DNA from: Phycisphaera mikurensis NBRC 102666
Lineage (GTDB): Bacteria > Planctomycetota > Phycisphaerae > Phycisphaerales > SM1A02
Assembly (NCBI GenBank): GCA_945890745.1
Contig: CAMDCW010000006.1
Coordinates: 1-36,540 of the forward strand
Reading direction: 5' to 3'
Length of the DNA stretch: 36,540 nt
A program made the translations under genes and the position numbers. Shown in pieces: positions 1-11,234 of the stretch. How positions within the stretch are numbered: the first letter of the stretch is position 1; each line of letters opens with the position of its first letter. The notes below the pieces were generated by a model. The model worked only from the letters and a program-made list of their open reading frames with translations, had not been told where the DNA came from and ran no database searches.

Positions 1-174
1 GCGTTGGCACAGTTCATTGAGGATCCGCTTGCAGAGCGGCTGCTCAGTGGCGAGTTCGGCGAAGGCACTGCGATTGTTGCTGTGCACGAGACCGGCAAGG
101 ACTACCTGACCTTCACCGGTACTGGTACGGAGAGCACTGACGAGACTCGCAAGAGCGAGGCGCAGCCGACCTGA
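1..174 (+). CDS. clpB: ClpB/ClpA-type AAA+ chaperone, C-terminal fragment (truncated by window start)
   Basis: Frame 1 translation ALAQFIEDPLAERLLSGEFGEGTAIVAVHETGKDYLTF...; matches the Clp D2 C-terminal pattern (Q..IEDPLA..LL.GEF..G); stop TGA 172-174. Confidence 0.7.
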   Translation, partial: ALAQFIEDPLAERLLSGEFGEGTAIVAVHETGKDYLTFTGTGTESTDETRKSEAQPT

Positions 175-205
175 GTCGGTGCGATTGATACAGATTCCAG
201 CTTCC

Positions 206-246
206 ACCGGCCGGTCGTATGTTGCGACCGGCCGGTGTGTTTTTGT
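206..246 (+). terminator. Rho-independent terminator
   Basis: Perfect 12-bp stem ACCGGCCGGTCG (206-217) / CGACCGGCCGGT (225-236), 7-nt loop, followed by gtgtttttgt, just after clpB stop. Confidence 0.8.
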
Positions 247-267
247 AACTCGTATAGTTCCAACGCG

Positions 268-1107
268 ATGACTTCTGCCATCCCCACACCCACGAGCGGA
301 ACAAACCATCTTGTGGTGGATTCGCTGCACGTCTATCCACTCAAGGGCGCAGCAGGATTTTCGCCGCGGAGTTGGTCTGTTGATGAGCGCGGCCTTCGTC
401 ATGACCGTCGCTTCATGGTGGTCGATGGGGACGGGCTATTCATCTCGCAACGAACGAACCCGCGGATGGCACTGATTGGCGCAGCGATTTCCGACGCTGG
501 GCTACGCATTACCAGTGCCGCGGGAACGCTGGATGTTGCCTTCCCTTCCAGCAGCGCACCAACACTTCGCGCCACCGTCTGGGACGACTGCTTTGACGTT
601 CGCGTCTCGGATCCCACCGCAAGCCGCATGCTGAGTGAAGTACTTGGTGTGCCCGCACAGTTGGTGTGGATGGATGATGATTGCGAGCGACTGACGAGCG
701 TCAAACGCGGAGAGCCGCGACGGCATCTCAGCCTTGCAGACGCCGCTCCGCTGCTCCTCACAACGACTGCCGCACTGGAAGACTTGAACACGCGGCTGAT
801 GCGCGGCGGCTCATCAGCGATACCCATGGATCGATTCCGCCCGAATGTAGTGGTGCGTGGCGCCACGGCCGGCGACGACGATGAGTGGCGCGCCCTGCGC
901 ATTGGCAGCGCCGCGTTTCGCGTCAGTAACGCATGCAAACGCTGCAAGGTGATCACCATCGATCAATCCACCGGCGAGTTCACCGGCAACGAGCCGCTCG
1001 CCACCCTTGCCACCTACCGCGCCGAAGGACCAGGCGTGACATTCGGACAGCACTTGCTGACTGAGATAAGCGGCATGATCAGCGTGGGCGATACGGTGAC
1101 GGTCTAA
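268..1107 (+). CDS. MOSC (and MOSC N-terminal beta-barrel) domain-containing protein
   Basis: VDSLHVYPLKGAAGFSPRSWSVDERGLRHDRRFMVVD...FRPNVVV...RVSNACKRCKVITIDQSTGE; ATG at 268 rather than upstream alternative start. Confidence 0.85.
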   Translation: MTSAIPTPTSGTNHLVVDSLHVYPLKGAAGFSPRSWSVDERGLRHDRRFMVVDGDGLFISQRTNPRMALIGAAISDAGLRITSAAGTLDVAFPSSSAPTLRATVWDDCFDVRVSDPTASRMLSEVLGVPAQLVWMDDDCERLTSVKRGEPRRHLSLADAAPLLLTTTAALEDLNTRLMRGGSSAIPMDRFRPNVVVRGATAGDDDEWRALRIGSAAFRVSNACKRCKVITIDQSTGEFTGNEPLATLATYRAEGPGVTFGQHLLTEISGMISVGDTVTV

Positions 1108-1109
1108 GG

Positions 1110-1144
1110 CACAACGCGCACCCCCGATGGGAGTGCGCGTTGTG
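1110..1144. terminator. Hairpin between convergent genes, putative bidirectional terminator
   Basis: Perfect 12-bp stem CACAACGCGCAC (1110-1121) / GTGCGCGTTGTG (1133-1144); no T tract. Confidence 0.55.
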
Positions 1145-1175
1145 ATGTATGAGCCTCGATTTCTAAGCACCAGAC

Positions 1176-1841
1176 TCAGCGGCGGCGGCGCGCGCTACTG
1201 AGCAGGCCGACCGCGCCGAGCAGCGCGATGGCGCCTGGAGCGGGAACTACCGCGGTGCCGAGGTACATGGTTTCAGCACCGACGAAGTAGGCAGCGGCCG
1301 TGCCCATTGGCTGCACCTTAAAGGAAGTGATCGTCTGGTTCGGATCAGCAACCCAGAAGCCCATGAATTGGTTGGCAGAGCTGATGGTGCGGAAGATCGA
1401 CTCACCGGTGGAAAGCTTCAGCCAAATCTTGCCGGCAACGGCCTGACCTGCATCGTTCACAAACTGGAAGCCGCCCCCGATGCCGCGCACGCCGCCCATT
1501 GGCATTTCATACGGAGCGGTGAAGTTCATGGTGACCGTGGCCCCCGCTTGAGCGGCGTACAGACCAGTGCCGGTGGTCTGCAGCGAACCAACGGACGCTG
1601 TAGCCGTCCACGATGCCCAGCCTGCGCCACCAGAGACGGACGAGCCGGTCGCAAGGCCCTTGAAATCCTCGGTGTAGTACTCGGCGGTGTAGCCAGCACC
1701 AAAGAGATTGATGTCGGCGTCAGTCGGCGCGTTCTGCCACTCGGTGAGGTCGGTGAAGGCAATGACGTCTGAGGTGTAGCCAGCGTTGGCGGAGGCGATG
1801 AGCGAGCAGGCAGCGATGGTTGCGAATGCGAAGTTCTTCAT
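1176..1841 (-). CDS. Secreted PEP-CTERM-like (VPAPGA variant) protein, 221 aa
   Basis: Signal peptide MKNFAFATIAACSLIASANA; C-terminus VVPAPGAIALLGAVGLLSSARRRR (motif + TM + Arg tail); paralogue of the 1910..2575 gene. Confidence 0.8.
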   Translation of the reverse strand: MKNFAFATIAACSLIASANAGYTSDVIAFTDLTEWQNAPTDADINLFGAGYTAEYYTEDFKGLATGSSVSGGAGWASWTATASVGSLQTTGTGLYAAQAGATVTMNFTAPYEMPMGGVRGIGGGFQFVNDAGQAVAGKIWLKLSTGESIFRTISSANQFMGFWVADPNQTITSFKVQPMGTAAAYFVGAETMYLGTAVVPAPGAIALLGAVGLLSSARRRR

Positions 1842-1909
1842 GTGTTTACCCTGTTTCCCTGTGAAATACGAAATGTGTTTGCGTGTGTGTAAGGTGCCGG
1901 AGGAGTGAA

Positions 1910-2575
1910 TTACTGATTGACGGAGCGGCGACGGCCGCTAGCGAACATGGTGGCGATACCTAAGAGCGCGCATGCACCTGGTGCGGGAACTCCCGCGAAT
2001 CCGAAGTACAAGTTGGTGGTCGATACTGCATATGCCGTATCGAGCGGCTTGAGGAACAGGCCAGTGATGGTGACCTCTGGATCAATGACCCAGAATCCAG
2101 CGAACGACGCCTTGGCGGTGAAGTCCTGAATGACGGCTGCGCCGTTGGAGAGCGTGATCTCGATGCGCCCCGGCTGATAGTTGCCAGACGCGTCGATGAA
2201 CCCGAAATCTCCGCCGATGCCGTGGAGTCCGCCGAGCGCAGCGGGCTTATTGCCAAAGGTGAAGAACAGCGATGTACCAGACTTGGCGGTCGACATGGCG
2301 CCGAACTCTTGGGTGACATCGCCAGCGCCTGCAGAGGCGGTCCATGATGACCAGCCCAGGCCACCAGAGATGGAAGGCTGCGTCAACGAGCGCTTGGATT
2401 CAAAGTTCTCGACACTGGTAGCGGTGGTCCAACCGGCGGGGAAGATTCCCGGCTCCGCAGCGAACGCTGTCCATTCAGCGAGGTTGTTAAAGGCGACGGT
2501 GGAGACCACGCCCGCGAACGAACTACCTGTGAGAAGTCCGACCGTACCGATCAATGCCAAAGTCTGCTGTTGCAT
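1910..2575 (-). CDS. Secreted PEP-CTERM-like (VPAPGA variant) protein, 221 aa
   Basis: Start ATG at 2575 (MQQQTLALIGTVGLLTGSSFAG signal peptide); C-terminus VPAPGACALLGIATMFASGRRRSVNQ; shares GGxGWxSWTA, GIGGxFxF and FxGFWVxDPxxTIT with the downstream gene. Confidence 0.8.
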   Translation of the reverse strand: MQQQTLALIGTVGLLTGSSFAGVVSTVAFNNLAEWTAFAAEPGIFPAGWTTATSVENFESKRSLTQPSISGGLGWSSWTASAGAGDVTQEFGAMSTAKSGTSLFFTFGNKPAALGGLHGIGGDFGFIDASGNYQPGRIEITLSNGAAVIQDFTAKASFAGFWVIDPEVTITGLFLKPLDTAYAVSTTNLYFGFAGVPAPGACALLGIATMFASGRRRSVNQ

Positions 2576-2875
2576 CCCTGTTCCCTTTTCCGCGGGCACA
2601 CTGCCCGCTCCTTTCACTCCCTGGGTGATCCTCGGCCCGCACGGACCTATTGGATCCATCACCTCACTGGGGCTGGCCGCTCCCTGCGACCTGCTCCGAT
2701 GGGTGATCCCACGACACTTGAGGCGCAGAAATCCCGAAGGATGGATCACGTCTCATCGAGAAAAATGAAATGTCGCCGTTTCCAGTCAATAACATGAGGC
2801 GGACGTTGACCGTCCGCGCCCGAGCCCCCCAGAAAGCGGCCGTGGCGTCCCCGGCCGAGCGATACGATCGCCCTC

Positions 2876-3931
2876 ATGGACCTACTTGTTCTTGGAGGAA
2901 CCGCATTCCTCGGACCGGAAATCGTGGCGAGCGCTCAGCGCCGCGGTTGGAAGGTCACCCTGTTCAACCGCGGCAAGACACGTGCCGACCTGTTCCCAGA
3001 CCTGGAAACCATCCGCGGCGACCGTGATCCTGCCAAGGGCGAGGGTCTGAAGGCGCTGGAAAAGGCCATCGCCGACGGGCGCCGCTGGGATGGCGTCATT
3101 GATACCTCCGGCTATCGACCGCAGGACGTGCGCGCCTCCGCCACGCTGCTGGCCAAGGCCGCGCGACATTACGTCTTCGTTTCCACGGTTTCGGTGTACG
3201 CCTCGATGGCCACCCCGAACGCCGACGAGAGTGCAGCGGTGGGCACTATTGAAACACCTGAGGAACAGAAGCTCAGTAACGAAACGTACGGACCACTCAA
3301 GGCGCTGTGCGAACAAGAGTCGCTCAAAGCATTTGGCGAACGTTGCTCGGTGTTGCGCCCTGGCTTGATCGTCGGACCCGGCGATCCGACCGATCGGTTT
3401 ACGTATTGGCCCGTGCGTATTGCACGCGGCGGGCGCGTCTTGGTGCCTGGGCCCAAGGAGCCGCGCAAGGCGCTGATTAGTTTCGTTGATGTGCGCGACT
3501 GCGGGGAGTTCTGCGTTCGCTGCATCGCCGATGGTCACGGTGGAACCTACAACGTCACCGGACCTGCCGGACCATTGACGTTTGACGAAATGGTGGACGG
3601 CTGTAAGGCGTGTACCGCAGCGTCGGTGGAATTCGTCCCGATTGATGAGACGTATTTGCTTGAAACTGCGAAGGTTTCACCATGGATGGGGCTGCCGCTC
3701 TGGCTGCCTGAAGATCCACAATTTGCAGGCGCTGGCAACATCAGCCGTGCCCGCGCGGTTGCGGCTGGCTGCACGTTCCGTCCGCTGGCAGACACCGTGC
3801 GCGACACGCTGGCGTGGTGGGACAAGCAGCACCCCGAAGCTTATGTATGGGGCGCAAAGCCCGGCCAACCCGGTCTATCAGCGGAGCGCGAATCAACCAT
3901 CATCACCGAATGGGAAGCGTCAAAGAAGTGA
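2876..3931 (+). CDS. NAD(P)-dependent epimerase/dehydratase (SDR)
   Basis: MDLLVLGGTAFLGPEIV (Rossmann GGTxFLG), NRGKTRADLFPDLETIRGDRD, VFVSTVSVYA. Confidence 0.85.
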   Translation: MDLLVLGGTAFLGPEIVASAQRRGWKVTLFNRGKTRADLFPDLETIRGDRDPAKGEGLKALEKAIADGRRWDGVIDTSGYRPQDVRASATLLAKAARHYVFVSTVSVYASMATPNADESAAVGTIETPEEQKLSNETYGPLKALCEQESLKAFGERCSVLRPGLIVGPGDPTDRFTYWPVRIARGGRVLVPGPKEPRKALISFVDVRDCGEFCVRCIADGHGGTYNVTGPAGPLTFDEMVDGCKACTAASVEFVPIDETYLLETAKVSPWMGLPLWLPEDPQFAGAGNISRARAVAAGCTFRPLADTVRDTLAWWDKQHPEAYVWGAKPGQPGLSAERESTIITEWEASKK

Positions 3932-4677
3932 CTCCTGAAGAATTCCCCGTTGGACCGTTGGCTGCGCCCGAGCAATTGATGCTCGCTGGTCCACGACCAC
4001 GACTGGAGGAACTGTGGCGAGTCATTCGCATCGCGGTGGAATTCATTCGTGGCTTTCGACGGTTGCACTTTGTTGGTCCATGCGTGACGGTGTTTGGCAG
4101 CGCGCGCTTCCCCGAAGACCATCGGTGGTACGCCATGGCGCAACAGGTGGGCGCGGAACTTGGCCGGCGCGGGTTTACCGTGATGACTGGCGGCGGACCC
4201 GGGATCATGGAAGCCGCCAATCGCGGCGCGCGTGAGGTGGGCGCACCAAGCATCGGTTGCAACATCGCCCTACCGAATGAGCAGAAACCGAATCCATGGT
4301 GCGACCAAACCGTGGAGTTCCGCTACTTCTTCATTCGTAAAGTGATGCTGCTGAAGTATTCGTATGGATTCGTGGTGCTACCAGGCGGATACGGGACCAT
4401 GGATGAATTGTTTGAAACGCTCACCCTCATGCAAACCGGGAAGATTGCTGACTTTCCAGTGGTCATCATGGGCAAGGACTACTGGGATGAACTGGATGAC
4501 TTCGTTCAGCGGCGCATGATTCCAGACGGGACGATCGATAAGGAAGATCGCGGTCTTGTGAAGGTGACCGATGATCCGGTAGAAGCGGCAGAGTTCATCG
4601 CTGAAGTTACGCAACGGCAATTCGGGCTCCGCATCGGTGCACGCGCGCGCAAGCGTTGGTGGTTGTTCGAGGGCTGA
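3910..4677 (+). CDS. LOG family protein (TIGR00730-type Rossmann fold nucleotide-binding)
   Basis: VTVFGSARF, MTGGGPGIMEAANRGA, LPGGYGTMDELFETLTLMQTGK (PGGxGTxxE); ATG 3910 overlaps the previous stop by 22 bp. Confidence 0.88.
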   Translation: MGSVKEVTPEEFPVGPLAAPEQLMLAGPRPRLEELWRVIRIAVEFIRGFRRLHFVGPCVTVFGSARFPEDHRWYAMAQQVGAELGRRGFTVMTGGGPGIMEAANRGAREVGAPSIGCNIALPNEQKPNPWCDQTVEFRYFFIRKVMLLKYSYGFVVLPGGYGTMDELFETLTLMQTGKIADFPVVIMGKDYWDELDDFVQRRMIPDGTIDKEDRGLVKVTDDPVEAAEFIAEVTQRQFGLRIGARARKRWWLFEG

Positions 4678-4752
4678 CCGATATCGGTCGCCCGCGCCGA
4701 ATCGTCCGGCGTCGCTTGGGCTGGATGAACATAACGAGTATCACTTACCTCT

Positions 4753-6315
4753 ATGACACAGGCGTTCCGAATCACGATGGTTGATGGCCCCCCCGGCAGT
4801 GCCGGTCAGTTCGAGGTCCACTCCGACCGCCCCACTGTCATCGGGCGAGCGGATGAATGCCACGTCCAGTTACCAACGCTCACGATCGGTCGTCGACATG
4901 CTGCGCTGGTCTGGAGCACCGACCCAGGCACCGGCGATGGGCACATGCGGCTGCGCGACCTCGATAGTCGGACCGGCACCATGCTCAACGGCACCCGCCT
5001 GGCACGGAGTACGGAAATTCGCGTCGAATCTGGTGACCTGATTGGTGTGGGTCCCTTCCAATTCCGGCTCGACGGCGCGGACAACACTCAGTCCCCGATG
5101 CACTCGATTCGACTTGGTGAAGAGAACGTCAGCACCGGAATGCTGGCGGAGGCGATTCTGCTTGAGCACCCAAATGCGCTTGCCGCCGATTACTTGGTGC
5201 ATCTCCTCAACGCAACCGAATCGATGTCACACGCAACGGACCTGGCCAGTGTGGCGGATGCGGCGGTACGTTCATTGGTTGCAGCAACTAGTTTTTCGAA
5301 TGTTGCCTTCTTGCTGCAAGGTAACACCGTTGATCGAATTGACGCACTCGCATGTGCTGGGCGCATCCAAGATTCCACGGGTGCCGTCTTAGTCAGTCGG
5401 ACCATGCTGCGCAACGCACGAGACCGCGCGTATGTCTATCACCGCGAAAGCAGCAATGCGCCCATCCTTGCCAGCGAGAGTGTGCTGCGCATGGACATTC
5501 AAGAGGCTGCGTGCATTCCCGTGAAGACTGGAGCGACGTTCCATGGCTGGCTCTATCTCGACCGTCGCGGCGCGTCATCAAGCACAAACATTCATGAGGC
5601 TGTGAACTTCGCTGCTGCTATCGGCCACTTTGTGGGCTTGGCGCTTTCCAATGTGGCGCGTATGCAACTCCAAGAGCGCATGGATCGTGAGCAACGGGAA
5701 CTGTTCAGCGGCACCATGCGCACGCTCATTGAGGCGATTGATGCCAAGGATCCCTACACGCGCGGACACAGCGATCGCGTCAGTCGATTTGCCGCGCTGC
5801 TTGCCGAACGCGCCGAACTCGGAAGTCCGTTCGTTGAGCAAGCGCGCTTGTGCGGGTTGGTGCACGACATCGGCAAGATCGGCGTGCCCGAGGAGATTCT
5901 GCGCAAGCCGACCAAGCTGGAAGTACATGAGTTCGCGCTCATCAAGCAACACCCCGAGCGGGGATTGTCAATGCTGCGTGACATTCCGCAACTGCGTGAG
6001 ATCCTTCCCGGCGTGCTTGATCACCACGAGCGCTGGGACGGCCAGGGTTACCCCAACCAAAGTGCCGGCATGGATATCAGCTCCCTCGGCCGCGTGGTTG
6101 GCATCGCCGATGCGTTCGATGCAATGACAAGTTCACGGCTGTATCGCCCCGCGCGGAATACTGCGGCGGCACTGGACGAAATTCGCAGATGTGCAGGTAC
6201 GCAATTCGACCCCACCTTGGCTGAGGTGTTTGCCAGCATCTCGCCTGAAGAGCTCGAGCCGATTATGGCACATCGCAGACCGGTGATGCCGGAGACCGAT
6301 GCGCTGGGGACGTAA
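4753..6315 (+). CDS. FHA domain / GAF-like / HD-GYP phosphodiesterase-type response protein
   Basis: N-terminal FHA (VIGRADECHVQLPTLTIGRRHAAL...LNGTRL); C-terminal HD-GYP (GHSDRVSRFA, LVHDIGKIGVP, HHERWDGQGYP, IADAFDAMTSSRLYR). Confidence 0.9.
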   Translation: MTQAFRITMVDGPPGSAGQFEVHSDRPTVIGRADECHVQLPTLTIGRRHAALVWSTDPGTGDGHMRLRDLDSRTGTMLNGTRLARSTEIRVESGDLIGVGPFQFRLDGADNTQSPMHSIRLGEENVSTGMLAEAILLEHPNALAADYLVHLLNATESMSHATDLASVADAAVRSLVAATSFSNVAFLLQGNTVDRIDALACAGRIQDSTGAVLVSRTMLRNARDRAYVYHRESSNAPILASESVLRMDIQEAACIPVKTGATFHGWLYLDRRGASSSTNIHEAVNFAAAIGHFVGLALSNVARMQLQERMDREQRELFSGTMRTLIEAIDAKDPYTRGHSDRVSRFAALLAERAELGSPFVEQARLCGLVHDIGKIGVPEEILRKPTKLEVHEFALIKQHPERGLSMLRDIPQLREILPGVLDHHERWDGQGYPNQSAGMDISSLGRVVGIADAFDAMTSSRLYRPARNTAAALDEIRRCAGTQFDPTLAEVFASISPEELEPIMAHRRPVMPETDALGT

Positions 6316-6353
6316 CTAACACCGCGAGCATGCATGCTGCGCATCCCGCGCGA

Positions 6354-6842
6354 TTACTTCTTCGCGTCGGCTCCGGCCTTGACCTCAACCTCCAAGGTAA
6401 GAACCTGCTTGGCCGCAATGTTCTTGTCGGTGAGGCTCACCTGAGCAAACTCAATCTTGGTCTTGCCGACCTTGCGGGCGTGCAGGTGGTAGATGGTTTG
6501 CATGTCCGTGCCAGCCGCGAGCTTGCCGTCCGGCTCGATATCAAAGGATGCGTCCACCAACACATACGCATCGTTGGGCGTACGGCATTGCCACTCGTAT
6601 CCATCGCCGGACTTGGAAGCGAGAGAAACCTTGAAGTCTTCGCCATCAGTGGCAGTGCCGTCCGTGGACTTCGTGAGTTTCAAGACGTCACCCTGCGCGA
6701 TCGGACCGCCGTTGTGATCCTTGCCCCCCAAGAGGAGCCGCACGGCCATCACCGGCGGCGGACCGTTCTTGCAGCCCTGCATTGGAACCGACATGCAGGC
6801 GAACGCAAGAAGAGTAACGGTGACTTTGGAGCAAGTTGGCAT
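6354..6842 (-). CDS. Putative lipoprotein, chagasin/I42-inhibitor-like fold (tentative)
   Basis: MPTCSKVTVTLLAFACMSVPMQGCKNG lipobox-like; GDVLKL..., SGDGYEWQ, ARKVGKTKIEFAQ, LTLEVEVK resemble the chagasin beta-sandwich pattern. Confidence 0.6.
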   Translation of the reverse strand: MPTCSKVTVTLLAFACMSVPMQGCKNGPPPVMAVRLLLGGKDHNGGPIAQGDVLKLTKSTDGTATDGEDFKVSLASKSGDGYEWQCRTPNDAYVLVDASFDIEPDGKLAAGTDMQTIYHLHARKVGKTKIEFAQVSLTDKNIAAKQVLTLEVEVKAGADAKK

Positions 6843-6961
6843 GGTGAGAGCGTCTTTCGATGGCGTAGGGATGAATCCTGGTTCGCAAGCGGCGCCGCCG
6901 CCAGGGAACGGCACTCTACCCCCTATCGGCGCACCCGCCCCACTCTCCTACAATTCCGCCG

Positions 6962-9049
<2,088 letters not shown>

Positions 9050-9236
9050 CGGATCAAGCCCAAATCGCGTAGTCCGAAAATCTCGGCGCGGTTGAATGAG
9101 GCACACTGATTTGCCAAGCGATCTTCGCTAACCTTTCAAGCAGTTCCCGCAAGATCGATGGTGGATCGACCCTGATACGTGAGTGCCGAGGCACCCTTGG
9201 CATTGAATCTAGTCCGAACAGTGGAGACTCGTCACG

Positions 9237-10298
9237 GTGGCAATCCTCATTACTGGCAGCGCAGGATTCATCGGAAGCGCGTTTGTGCATTCATGGTTCC
9301 TGCACAGCGAGGAGCCTGCTGTCACACTGGATCTACTCACCTACGCAGGCAACCCAGACAATTTTGCGGGCCTACCCTCAACGGCCGCCCACACGTTTGT
9401 CCATGGTGATATTGCGGACCGCAACCTGATGCAACGGCTACTGGCTGAATTCCAGCCACGCGCAATCGTGCACCTGGCGGCGGAGACTCATGTCGACCGT
9501 TCTATTCGGACCGCCGAGGCGTTCTTTCAGACGAATGTCATCGGTACTACACGCCTCCTTGACGAGGTAACAGCGTATTGGCGAACCCTGTCTGAGGAAC
9601 GGCAACGCGCGTTCCGATTCCTCCACGTTTCGACGGATGAGGTGTTTGGCGCACTGACCGCACATGACCCAGCCTTCAATGAGTCAAGCCCGTATCGGCC
9701 GAGCAGCCCCTACGCAGCGAGCAAAGCGGCGGCAGATCACGCGGTTTCCGCCTGGCATACGACATACGGTCTTCCCGTACTGACGACCCACTGCTCGAAT
9801 AATTACGGTCCGCGGCAGTTCCCGGAGAAACTCATTCCGCTGTGCATCGCACGCGCAACGAGCGGCGAACCCATACCTGTGTATGGCAACGGGGCGCAAA
9901 TCCGCGACTGGCTCCATGTAGAAGACCATTGCGCCGCGTTACGTTTGGTATTAGAACGTGGCGCTGTCGGTCGGCGCTACAACATCGGTGGCTATGGCGA
10001 AACTGCCAATATTGACATGGTTCGTATGTTGTGCGAGATCCTTGACCGCAAGCAACCACGCCAGAACGGCGAACCGCACCATAAGCTGATCCGCTTCGTG
10101 ACCGACCGCCCTGGACATGATTGGCGCTACGCGATAGACCCGTCACGTATTCGCGATGAACTTGGATGGGCGCCAACTGTCTCCCTTACCCAAGGGCTCG
10201 CAGACACTGTTGACTGGTACATCACCAATTCACAGTGGCTTGAACGGGTGCGAACCGGCGAGTATCGATCGTGGGTCAGGACCCACTACGGCCAATGA
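9237..10298 (+). CDS. rfbB: dTDP-glucose 4,6-dehydratase
   Basis: GTG start; ILITGSAGFIGSAFV, DLLTYAGNPDNF, AAETHVDRSI, STDEVFG, YAASKAAADH, NNYGPRQFPEKLIPL. Confidence 0.95.
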   Translation: MAILITGSAGFIGSAFVHSWFLHSEEPAVTLDLLTYAGNPDNFAGLPSTAAHTFVHGDIADRNLMQRLLAEFQPRAIVHLAAETHVDRSIRTAEAFFQTNVIGTTRLLDEVTAYWRTLSEERQRAFRFLHVSTDEVFGALTAHDPAFNESSPYRPSSPYAASKAAADHAVSAWHTTYGLPVLTTHCSNNYGPRQFPEKLIPLCIARATSGEPIPVYGNGAQIRDWLHVEDHCAALRLVLERGAVGRRYNIGGYGETANIDMVRMLCEILDRKQPRQNGEPHHKLIRFVTDRPGHDWRYAIDPSRIRDELGWAPTVSLTQGLADTVDWYITNSQWLERVRTGEYRSWVRTHYGQ

Positions 10299-11191
10299 CC
10301 ATCCTGCTTTTTGGTGCGGAAGGTCAACTTGGGCGAGAGCTCGCGGTGTCACTTGCGGCGTTGGGGCCGATGACAGCGCTGTGCCGATCGCACGTTGACC
10401 TCCGAACGCCGCTAGCAGCCGCAGCAGTGATTCGCAGTAGTCGCCCGCAGTTCGTTGTGAACGCTGCTGGGTATACGAATGTCGACGCTGCGGAATCGGA
10501 ACCGGAACTAGCGCAACGAATCAACGGCGATGCCGTGGGCGAAATCGCCGAGGCGTGTTCATCGTGCGGATCTCACCTGCTGCACTTCTCAACTGACTAT
10601 GTCTTTGCGGGTACCGGCACCGCGCCACACCGCGAGGAAGATCCGGTTGGTCCCGTGAACGCGTACGGTCGCAGCAAACTCGAAGGCGAACGCCAAGCGA
10701 TGAACGCTGGTTGCCAACTGACCATTCTGCGAACAAGCTGGTTGCATGCCCCGCGCGGCAAGAACTTCATTCGAACCGTACTAGCGTTGGCACAAACGCG
10801 TCATGAAATCTCCGTCGTGAGCGACCAGTTTGGCGCCCCCACATCGGCACGGTGGCTAGCGGATATTGCATCACACATCGCTCGCCGGTCACTGGTAGGA
10901 GATCGTCCAACACCGCGGGTGCTGCACGCCACCTCGCGCGGTAGCGCTTCATGGCATGAGGTTGCGCAAACTGCTCTTTCCATAGCAGTCGAGGCGGGCA
11001 TGCCATCCCTGATTGCCAAGCACTCAATCACGCCGATCACTTCAAGTCAACTGCGATCACCCGCAGTGCGCCCGCTCAATTCGCGTCTATCAATCGAAAC
11101 GCTGGAAAGTACCCTTGGCATTGAGTGCCAAGCGTGGATCAACGGCGTACGCGAAACGGCGTGCGCCATCGCCAGAGAATCATTGTCGTGA
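10295..11191 (+). CDS. rfbD: dTDP-4-dehydrorhamnose reductase
   Basis: MTILLFGAEGQLGREL, NAAGYTNVDAAESEP, STDYVFAG, PVNAYGRSKLEGE, LRTSWL; ATGA overlap with rfbB. Confidence 0.95.
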   Translation: MTILLFGAEGQLGRELAVSLAALGPMTALCRSHVDLRTPLAAAAVIRSSRPQFVVNAAGYTNVDAAESEPELAQRINGDAVGEIAEACSSCGSHLLHFSTDYVFAGTGTAPHREEDPVGPVNAYGRSKLEGERQAMNAGCQLTILRTSWLHAPRGKNFIRTVLALAQTRHEISVVSDQFGAPTSARWLADIASHIARRSLVGDRPTPRVLHATSRGSASWHEVAQTALSIAVEAGMPSLIAKHSITPITSSQLRSPAVRPLNSRLSIETLESTLGIECQAWINGVRETACAIARESLS

Positions 11192-11234
11192 ACAGCGCAT
11201 CCAATCCACATCGCCGCTGCGGGACTGAGGAACG

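Noticed and set aside
399-959. 186-aa minus-strand ORF opposite the MOSC gene
   Set aside because: Antisense ORF in GC-rich DNA; low-complexity Arg/Ser-rich product, while the sense strand encodes a recognisable MOSC protein
6327-6338. Palindrome AGCATGCATGCT between convergent HD-GYP and lipoprotein genes
   Set aside because: Only 12 bp with no loop, does not extend, no T tract; too weak to call a terminator or operator
9193-9206. Exact 14-mer ACCCTTGGCATTGA also at 11111-11124 in the rfbD 3' end; considered an rfbD remnant or duplication scar
   Set aside because: A few exact 14-mer repeats are expected by chance in 36.5 kb and the flanks do not align
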